In this document: in pieces, positions 54,901-64,000 of the stretch | How positions within the stretch are numbered: position 1 is the stretch's first letter | How the letters are laid out: the number at the start of each line of letters is the position of its first letter | Source: Agelaius tricolor | Lineage: Eukaryota > Chordata > Aves > Passeriformes > Icteridae | Assembly (NCBI GenBank): GCA_023055355.1 | Contig: JALJCS010000001.1 | Location: 70,163,381 to 70,227,380, forward strand | Length of the DNA: 64,000 nucleotides | Direction of reading: 5' to 3' | Program-made: the position numbers and the translations under genes | The notes under the pieces: model-generated | Told to the model about the DNA's origin: nothing | What the model saw: the letters and a program-made list of their open reading frames with translations, nothing else | The model's database searches: none

Positions 54901-57768
54901 GCTCACACTGACTTGCATTCATATTGTCACTGTAATTGTTTTACCCCGTGTCCAGTTGCAAGCCATATTGTAATGCATGTGAAAAGCCATGGATGGCTTC
55001 GTGCCTAGAACAAATTCTCTGTTAGCATTAATACTGACCTTCTCTTGAAGTGTTTTGTACATGACCAGCATTTTGTTAGTGTGAGTCAAGTTCAGGAATG
55101 TGTGCCCATACTTAGCGGAGCATGTTTGAGGTTAGGAGGAGTTACTGCAAGGAGTTAGATGTATATAGTGTTTTGAGGCTTCTTTGTGCCTGTCACTTCC
55201 CAGAAATCCTGGTTTTTTGGTTTTATTTTAGTTAAACTTTTACTTGAACATAAGATTTGTCTCTCAGATTTGAAGCAAATGTATTTTAGACATAACATGA
55301 TTTAGCTATGATGTGTAGAGTAGAAGGTAAGGGTTAGATCTTCAAAACCTGCTGAACTTGAACGACATTTGGAAGAAACTTTCTTAAAGCATCTAAGTTA
55401 TAAAGCAAGTATAAATAATATATAATAAAGCTGCTGCACTGAGGGCATTCAGGGTCTCTTCCTCCAGGAATGTGCTTTTGCTGGCTGGGACAGAACACAG
55501 GCAGGACAATGCAATTGAAACACATTAAAAATCTGCATCATCATTTTAAAATGTGATGTACAATTGCTAGTAGGCAGCCCACTTTTTTGCCAGAAGATGT
55601 GAAGAAAATAATTTCTTACATGAAAAATGCATTATCCTGTTTTTATATACAATATGCCGTTTCTCGTCTTCATATAGGTGTAGATGAAGTACAATATGCA
55701 GTTAGTACATTCTGAAATAAGAGACAGCAGTTAGCCTTAGAGATTAAGTTCAGGTTTTTTTGAAGTGAGTTTTCCAGGGTTTTAATGTCTTCCTTTTTCC
55801 TTTTTATGCTGAAAAAAGAACAAAGTAAATTTGAATGCAAAAAATTAGACCTTTGATTTGGGTGGAAAGGAGGAATGAAAGTTTAAGTACTCTGTGTTGT
55901 AAGCATGGAAATTATGATTAGGCAGGGTTTGTTTAACCAGCTGTGACCTACTAACTTTTGCACAAGAATGATAAGCATGATAAGCACAAACCGTACCTGA
56001 GGAAACCAGATCCTTTTCGGGGTGAGGTTGGTATTCACACTCCCCATTTCCTCTGCTTTACATCACAACCCGTAAATGATACCAGCAGAGTGAGAGCAGG
56101 CAGGGCAAGCAGGGTTTCCTCCCAGGGCAGGAGCACATACAGTGTCCAGATGTGTGTCAACTTCACTGATTTTGGTGGTCAGGGACTGTGAGCTGCCTGT
56201 CACAAATGCTATTCTTCTTCACCTCACTTCAGGACACTAAGGGTGACTTTGCTGTAGCCATGTTTGCAGAGGACTCCCAACACCTTGTCACTTCCCTATG
56301 ATGTGGCACCTGACTTCTTCAGAGAGAAAAGAACATCCCACTGCATCTAGATCAGCCCAGAAACAGATGAAAGACTTGCAGTGCCATTTCCCAGGAAACA
56401 ACTAAAACACAGTTTAATCCCAAATAGAATGGATTTTCCATATTATGTGAAGAAAAAACCCCAAACCCTAGCCCCTCCTCCAACATGCTTTGTCATGCTC
56501 ACAGAGTGACTAGTACTTCTAAAACATGTACGGCAAAGAGCTTTGGTCTAGTTTCATATGCCAAATCTTGGAACAAAGAAAAAGTCAAGAACAGGACACC
56601 ACCACTGCTCTAAATCCACAGTTCTACATTGTCCTCTTTCATCCTGCTTCCAACATCTACTTTTAAGACAGCAGTTGCTGTGGGACTCCTTTCCTGTCTT
56701 CTGTAAGGTAACACTTCTGCTGTACCCAGTGCTTCTGCCTTTCACTCAGAGAAACTCAGGGCCTAGGTAAGCCAGTAAGGGTGGATGCAGATTACTATCC
56801 ACAGTCTTTCCTTCATCCTGCTGCAGCTCAACTCTACATAACGTGAAGACAGCAAAATCAGGAATTTAAGAGGATTCACTTGACCAAACGCAGATTTTGG
56901 CAATGTCAGCATCTCCCCTGAGTCCCTGGAGAGAGAAAGAGGGTCTTCCAGGACACAAAAAAAGTCATCCCTTTGAAGCACCTCTTGATGATCAGAGGAA
57001 TCTTCTTAGATACAGGTGACTGGAGTGAGATGGGCTCTTCTCAAACAGTTCCTATTAACATGAATTAATTTTAGTCTTATGGAAATGCATATTTATATTT
57101 CCAGAAAGATCTACTTTATAATTATCTCTGCTTCTCCCCTAGAGTCAGTAGTTGGTAGCTCATTTGTTCATTCATTTACTCAATTGTTCAATCCATCCAT
57201 CCACCTAGCTGCAGCTCCTTATCAGAGGGAAGAAGGGAGAGAGAGACAGGAAAGGCAGGGCCTGCTCACCCCAGAAGCACCTGGCAATCAGAAATGCATG
57301 TAGCAAGAATAGTTCAGAAGATAAGAAAGCAATTGAATTAACTCCTGTTATAGCCTTCCAAATGCAGGCAAGCTGGAAGCTAAATTTCTGCTTTCATTAT
57401 AACTAATTGGCAGTTGTTGTCTACAAGGTGCTTCTTGGCTTCGGTTAAAAAAAAACAGATAATGAAACATTAACTGGTAATAACTGATAAAGCAGGGATG
57501 AAAAAAAGACCAGAGGAGTGGAAAGGGCAGGAGCAGTTCTTAATTAAAGCCTTTTCTCCAGCAACTTGCAGCTGCCTTTCTGGCATGAGTGCCAGTTTCT
57601 GTGGCAGCCTGTGCAGGGCAGGTTGACGCCGGTGCAAAAGGTGTGCTGCTGTGGTCCCCAGGCTGCAGGGGTCCCTGAAACCCATACTGAAGCCATCCCC
57701 AGTTGCCATGCTGCAGCTGTCCCCACGCTCACTGCTCTCTGGACACCCTCACATCTGCCTCCTTTCAG

Positions 57769-57839
57769 TAGGTGAGGTTTTGATCTCAGCGTCCTTTGTA
57801 TCTGAAGCACAGAAAAGCAGCATATCAAGTGATAGGAAA
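57769..57839. CDS. Short exon-like segment with strong splice signals
   Basis: On +, acceptor ctcacatctgcctcctttcag and donor AAA/GTGAGT (near-perfect) enclose 23 open codons (GEVLISASFVSEAQKSSIS then SDRK), phase 1 to 0. On -, another strong acceptor (gctgcttttctgtgcttcag at about 57802) opens a frame DAEIKTSPTERRQM then TGA. Only one can be real; neither has a recognisable family. Confidence 0.25.
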
Positions 57840-57999
57840 GTGAGTGTGGCTGGGCCACAAGCTGATGGAGAGACACAAGCAAGTGTCAAAGCACAAGAGG
57901 AGAATAGGCAACTTAAAAAGAATCAGTGCTATTAAAGAAATAAAAGGGCATTCATATGTATACACACATTTTCTAGGACGTGTCTGTTTCTTGGATGTT

Positions 58000-60900
58000 T
58001 CATTTTAAAGTATAAAAGGACAATGTGTAACATCTATAAGTTACACATTAACTTCCTTGAAGAAGTGTAATAGTAGAAATCTACAAAATATTATAGGGTA
58101 CTGAAATATTTACTTGCTGCCAACAAGTTACAGGTTCAAGAGGCACAAACCAGTATCTGATAAGGGTGCACAGCATTAGGACTCGCAGATCTCTGCCTTG
58201 ATCATCCTAGCAGAGTCAGTGGTCTGGAATGCCTTCTCTGCCACAAGATGAATGCTCCTGAAATGCACCATGGCTTTATTCTTTACTCAACATCCTTGTG
58301 AGTCCAAGAGTAGCAGGAAGTGCATGGCATGAACTGCAGGTGGATAGGTTCTGCAGCTGAACTCAGCTCCTTGGTAGAAATAAATCATGTTTGATTCAGT
58401 CCTTGCTGATAAACTAGGATGGCTATCAAGAGTTACTATGACAAGCCACCACTCTTGGTACCAACTCCCAAATGAATTCAGGGTAGGAGGACACTGAGAC
58501 TCTTGAAGCCACTGTCTGAAACTATCTGAGGTGAGGGCAGGAGGACCTTGAAACTCAAGTCTACTAAAATAATCTGCTCTAGGATTACTATTATCTCTTC
58601 TCTTATTGTGTCCAGAGAAAACTCTTTCTAAATCTAAGAGTAAATGTGCTATGAGTGGCCTGTGTGCAACTTTTTATGATAATACATAAAATGCTATAAA
58701 GCTTAAAAGCTTCTCAGGGCAGTCTGAGACAAAATACAGCTGCTTAGACAACACCCAACAAAACTAGGCAGATCAAGGAAGGAAAACAAAGCCTGTACAA
58801 TAATCCTGTGATGGGGCTACTCTCCAGCAACTACCAGCCAGATAAGAGCTACCCTAAACTTGTGTAGCTCCACATGCCTGCAACAGGTGTGCAGTTAAAC
58901 AGCAGGGGAGGGCTGACAAACACCTTCTCAACTTTCATAGCTTGCTGGGCTTCTAACTACAGCTTCCAGCCTCAACACAAACTTCTGCCTGAACCTTAAC
59001 ACGTGTTTTCCTGTGTTTCCTGCTGAGCCTCTCTATTGCTGGGGAACAAGATGAGCAAAAGTAAAACCAGTGTGCCGGGGGCTATTTCTAAACCCATCTG
59101 TCTGCTGGTGCTAACAGTCACACAGGAGTCAGCAGAAGGGCACGCCTTGCTAGACACAAGTTTTGAGGAAGGAGATCCTTGTGACATGGTCAAAAATTGT
59201 GTTTTCTCAAAGGAGCAGTTGATACAGGGTCATCTCCTAAGATGCTGTGCGCTCTTTCTCTCCTAACATCCAACGAGTCACATGTCTGCAGTTTATTAAC
59301 AGGTTTCATTTAAATCTTAAATGAATAAAATTTAAAGAGTAAACAACCCTCACTACTCGAGCTTAATCATTAAAGGAGTGGATTTACATCCTGAAAATGA
59401 GATTATCTGTTTGCTTTTCCCGTACACATCATGCTGGGATTAGAAGCAAGAACATTTTCAAAGTTTTCTTTCTCTGTGTGCTGGCTTTTGCAGGAGACTC
59501 TGTGCATTCTCCATCCACCAAAAATTGCCTGAAGACTGGCAGAACACACAGCTCAAGGCACTTTCAGACTATCACTCCCTTTACAGACATGTGTTTACCT
59601 TTACTTAGCAACATGCACTGGCTGAGGACTCTGGCCCCCAGGAACACTTTTGCAAATGTAATGCAAACCTGGCATTAGCTGCAGGGTTTTTCTCTGATGA
59701 CAGGGACGTCATCTAAGAGGCTTCTTAGGCTATAGTGGTGCCCAGTGATCTGACCTCTCAGGGCATGCTGGGACATACAATGACACAGCCTAAGAAAAGT
59801 ATAATTTAAATATGTAATTTTGTGCAGAGCGTCAGATAAGCCCAGATAAACTCTACCTTTTTTTAACTTCTTTCTGTATGGACATTCTTGGCATCTTCTA
59901 CAGCCAAATTTACCAGCTATTCTTCCTCTGTACTGTGATGACCAGCATGACAAAAATTGTGAAGGTGGCATTTAAGAACTAAGACAAATTTTAGATTTAA
60001 AGCTTTTCATCTTTCATGTGTCTTTACAATGCTTTAGACGAATCCACAGATTAACACAGTAGCCACTTAGTGGTAGCTGCTGATATTTAAGTTACAATAA
60101 AGCAGCAGAAGCAGGAAGGAGCTGAGTGAGATGATGAGTTAGTTGCAGAACTGGGGATTCGACAGCGTGACCCTGAGTCAGATTTCACTGCATCATCAGC
60201 TGAAACTCTACTCCAACCCCAGGCTGCAAGCTTCCTGGGGTGCCCTCAGTGTGGCCTTACCCCCCACTGTTACCTGGGATGCAGGCAGTCTGTACCTGCA
60301 GCGTGACACAGACCCAGACTGTTTGCAAAACACGGCTTCCTGGAGCAGCTGTCCTGCTCACAGCACTCTCCTTGCTGAGGTGTTTCCCAAGGCTACACCT
60401 TTCAGATGCACCTTTCCATACCTGGGCATATGAAATGGCACCTGGATGCTGCCCACATGCCATGGTGTTGCCCAGCCTTTTGACAGAGTGGAACATGCAC
60501 TTCTAGGTGCCTTCACCACAAGCTACACACCCAGTAGAAAGGACACGCATAAACTAGGCTAAGGGGCTATGCCAAGTGTAGTCTGTTTCTCAGTGAAAAT
60601 AATCTAGAAAAAGCCCATTTCTGTTTTTAATTTCTTCATTATTGCCATTTGTGCTCAATCTCAAGATATTGTGTGCAAGAGAAAGGTCTCAGAAACCTAA
60701 ACTTATCTGGGAATAAAACTAATAAATACTGAATATTTATGTATGAACACACAGTTAAAAAAATAAAATCAAGTCCAACTCTGTTTGAACTTATGTTTTC
60801 TCACAAATTATTTTACAAGCTATATTGAATTTATAGGATAGCACATCCCACTCATTCATTCTCTGATCTACTGTACGTTATTTCCACTACAATTTATCAC

Positions 60901-62400
60901 TCATATCAATGATGTTTATCTGGTATTTTGCTGAAGTACCAAAAAAGTGTTGGTGTTGTTGCTTAGCATCCCACCATCAATCCTTTCTCCTCATAAAGAA
61001 ACCAAGGGGCATATTTCCTACTCTTCAGCATGGCTTGTACTACCTGTATGTTATCCCACTAAACCACTGAAAATGTTCTTTTCCTCACTTTGCAAAATAG
61101 CTTACAGGTATATTCATAATATTCTGAATAGAGAGTCTGTAAGTTCATACTATCCACATGAAAAAGATGACCTCAGAACAAGAGTTAGGTTTAAATTGTG
61201 GTCCATTTGTATGGAAATGGCTGTAATAGGTGTATGCTAAGCATTTATTAGACATACAGTAAACATCTATATCAGATATACTTACTTATGGCAATATTCA
61301 ACAATAATTCTTCTTTTGAGTTTCAGAACTTTACCCTATAAAGAGACAATATTTTCTTCTTACCAACATGTAGGACTTAGATGCACTGTGAATCTAGCAA
61401 AGCCAAAACACTTGCAACATTTTCTGTTTGTATAATTTTAAAAACCCCTCTAGACTATGTACAGTATTACAAACATCTGAACTATGATACTCCAAAATAT
61501 TAAGGAGATTAAACATTAAAAACCATTTCAACCAGTATGCCAGGCCTTGTAGACAGCTAAAATTATTTTATTGAAGTCTGGTTCATACAGTTTTGTATAC
61601 AAATTCTGTAGTATTTCCCCAAAAGAGCCTGTGGCTTGCAGATATTTCCTTGTACACTCACAAAGCTTACTGAGATGGCAAGAACTTTAGGAGTACATTA
61701 AGCTTAATAATTTATGCTGGCTATTTTCAAAACAGAATAAGCATTAGGGAGTTCTGTAAAAGAAGTTTGATTTCACTACCTGGTAAATTCTTAAAGGCTG
61801 TGCTTAACCTGTAACACAGTCAGCACGAGATTCAGAATCACAAGCAGTTTAATAGAGGATCTATGTTCTCACCTTTAGACACTGGATAAATAAGAATTTG
61901 CAAAAGACATAATCCATAGCCATAGCTGTATATTTACATTTATTATTTTTTAAATAACTATCACATCTTCTTCTAAAATTAAAATATTTATGGAAATATT
62001 TATTAGAGAAGCCTTTGTCATAAAGTGTCCCTCTCTAGCTAGAACCACTGTTGGACACTTCTATGCAAAAGTCCAGAGCAGTTATGCACCCATCAGCAGA
62101 GCTACAGCCAGAATTGATGTCCACATCTAGGTTGGAAATAATTTAGGAGCAATGTTCATTAGCATTCACAGCCTTTATCGGCCCTGTTTTCCATGCCCCT
62201 CTCCATCCATCATGAGCCTTGCAGGAATGCCCATGGGAGACCACGGAGAGACTGTGCAGCAGAGGAAGGAGCCAGGCCACTGTCTAGACACCTGGCCACA
62301 TCCCAGCCTTCTCCTCTCTGCTGGAATTTCCACAATTGCCACTGGCTTACACTTCCCCTTAAAGTAACCACTGAGAAAGTACAAATGCTAACTCAAAGCT
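58000..62400. other. Intronic or intergenic DNA, no strong feature
   Basis: AT-rich, with small open frames (59.04-59.27 and 60.1-60.5 kb on +) that I cannot support. A possible short - strand exon lies at about 62296-62361 (GKCKPVAIVEIPAERRR..., donor CAG/GTGTCT), just downstream of the 62.5-kb exon in - orientation, but its acceptor is weak. Confidence 0.45.
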
Positions 62401-62410
62401 GCCACTTCAC

Positions 62411-62569
62411 CCATGTGCCAAAACCCAAAAGTCCCTCTCAAAATCACTTGGGGGCATCCTGATGTACTCAGAGGGCTTTGCAGCCTGCTGCCCAGTACTC
62501 CTCTCTTTTGAGTGAAAGCATTCAGCATCTTGTCTCGGGGTCTGAGGGTAAATGAAAGCCTCTGGAAGG
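62411..62569 (-). CDS. Well-bounded - strand exon
   Basis: The - strand acceptor ccatgcttttcttccctctttag and donor ATGG/GTGAAG enclose 159 nt. The phase 2-2 frame reads LPEAFIYPQTPRQDAECFHS, then KERSTGQQAAKPSEYIRM, and ends PPSDFERDFWVLAHG. The second open frame over the same bases (FQRLSFTLRPRDKML...) is the shifted shadow or the alternative. The first looks more protein-like at its end (SDFERDFW). Gene identity is unknown; it may be a 5' exon of the CCDC162-like gene. Confidence 0.42.
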
Positions 62570-63298
62570 CTAAAGAGGGAAGAAAAGCATGGAGGCTGAG
62601 AAGAGTCACCTTTTGAAAGGTGAGCTGATAATCTACTACTGAACCACTCCACTTCTTTAGGTAACTTCTCCAACATCATACATTATACTGATTCCTTATA
62701 TATCACAGGTATAAATACACAGGGCCTTGTGGATCAGCTATCAGAGATTAGATGAGTTCTGGACAAAGTCACACAGTTTATGTGTTTTTAATTTCAGTGC
62801 AAGCATAATATATGGTGAAAGAAATAACAACAAACCAGAAAACCCCAAAAAACCTCTTCATACTGACATTAAAGTAGTAATAGGAACCACGAGTCTGCCT
62901 GGGCCAAGCTAGACACATTGAATGCCCTTTTATTTGTATCTTCAAACCAGGTGGTTCAATTAGCACAGAGTTCTCTGATCAATTTCCAGCTAATCAGCGC
63001 TGAATAATATTAAAAAATATATCTATGTCTTGCCAGTACCTTGTTAGTACACAGTACCCCATGTAAAAGCCAGGAGGTAGTAAGTAGGCATAAAACTATT
63101 GAGACCAAGCTCTGTTCTACAGGAGGAGAAAAATCATATTTAATGGCCTTATTCTGGCTCACTTATTATTTGTCAAATTTTTCCAGTGTTTTCAATCTTA
63201 AACTTCATGATGCTTAGAAGCTCCTGAGAGGTATCTGGATTTTCTGCTTTAGTTAACGAAAGGTTTTCTCCATGGGTTTTAATGTGAAACCAGAGTCA

Positions 63299-63430
63299 TA
63301 TAGAACCATAGAATGGCTTTGGTTGGAAGAGCCCTTAGAGATAACACAGCCCTGCCATGGGCAGGAACACTGTCCACTAAAAGAGGCTGCCCAAAGCCCA
63401 TAAACCTGGTCTTGAATGCCATAAAAGCAG
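63299..63430 (-). mobile_element. CR1 LINE 3' fragment
   Basis: The + strand shows the complement of a CR1 3' end: ATAGAACCATAGAATGGCTT, TGGTTGGAAGAGCCCTTAG, then CCCTGCCATGGGCAGGAACA and GGCTGCCCAAAGCCC. Truncated after about 130 bases. Confidence 0.88.
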
Positions 63431-64000
63431 CCAATCCTCTATTTCACTCCCAGAATTTTTAAATTTCTTTCATCTGCTCAACTGCTCTGACTTGTTAGGC
63501 TTAACATGTCATTCCTAAAATATCAATATCAATTCTGTGCTTTCTGTCATAAAGACTGGTAGCTCTTCCTACTAAACCATTGCAGATTTGAAATTCTGTG
63601 TGTTTTTGTTTACTCTGGTTTTATGCAATAATAATTCACTGGGATTACTGAAAGTCACCGAAGAAAAACATTTCTCATTGAGCACAGGCATAATGAAACT
63701 GTAGCAGCTGCTGACTTAGAGGCAGCACCCTATTTATAAATCAAACTACATTCTCAACATTCAATCAGCCGCAAAGAAAATATGAATATTTACAGGTAGT
63801 CACATTTTTCAAATATGTACAAATAATTGTTTTTCTAGATTACTTGTCTGGAAAATCAGTTTGCCTGCCCACAACTGCAAAAAACTACACTCATCCCCTC
63901 ACAACTCCTATGTAAGTCCCATTGGATCTTGGTATGAAGGAGCCTCAGAAAGTTTTGCATATTTATATAAAAATAATCCTAATTTTCAAATAGGAACAAG

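Noticed and set aside
54226..54922. Several frames in the satellite array resembling repeated peptides
   Set aside because: Explained by the tandem repeat; the periodic peptide similarity comes from repeat units, not a protein domain.
57470..57935. Long frames in three registers near 57.6 kb
   Set aside because: Locally GC-rich and stop-poor; only the short splice-bounded segment was kept, at low confidence.

Overview
This window is vertebrate nuclear DNA, most likely from a songbird or other bird. The gene order PPIL6 then CD164 is the vertebrate order. Several truncated CR1 LINEs end in the typical avian ATTCTATG-type 3' tail, and there are LTRs of a kind I associate with passerine genomes. 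Genes are split by introns and there is nothing bacterial here. The species call is inference.

Layout. (1) 1-2.1 kb: the 3' end of PPIL6 on the + strand. The cyclophilin-domain exon near 425-560 looks decayed (shifted frame, no splice donor), but the terminal exon (1856-1967) is open and has a poly(A) signal. (2) 2.1-8.6 kb: AT-rich spacer with no gene I can support, ending in a CR1 scrap. (3) 8.9-10.4 kb: a CpG island with CCAAT, CRE-like, GC-box and two CACGTG (CLEAR/E-box-like) motifs. (4) 9417-14692: the complete coding part of CD164 (endolyn/sialomucin) in four exons. All introns are phase 1 and the product is 179 aa, followed by a 3'UTR of about 2.9 kb ending near 17.64 kb. (5) 18.1-19.3 kb: a CR1 LINE on the - strand. 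(6) 23.9-64 kb: mostly intronic or intergenic DNA. It holds a scattered series of short open frames with good splice signals, nearly all on the - strand. By mammalian synteny (CCDC162 lies tail-to-tail with CD164) I infer these are exons or remnants of a CCDC162-like gene. I could not confirm this by similarity, some exons contain stops, and a few candidates lie on the + strand.

Mobile and repeated DNA. CR1 fragments lie at 8.6, 18.1-19.3, 26.3-27.0, 28.6-28.8, 32.3-33.4, 35.9-36.0 and 63.3 kb. LTRs lie at 41.95-42.66, 42.66-43.1 and 51.0-51.4 kb. The most unusual element is a tandem repeat of about 160-215 bp carrying telomere-like CCCTAA motifs. It occurs at 54.1-54.9 kb and, in the opposite orientation, at 41.56-41.95 kb, where an LTR interrupts it.

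The genes are independent eukaryotic transcription units. CD164 is a heavily glycosylated lysosomal/endosomal membrane protein whose YHTL tail signal and CLEAR-like promoter boxes agree with lysosomal biology. PPIL6 is a divergent cyclophilin-family protein. The best-supported annotation is CD164. Exons after 23.9 kb should be read as predictions.
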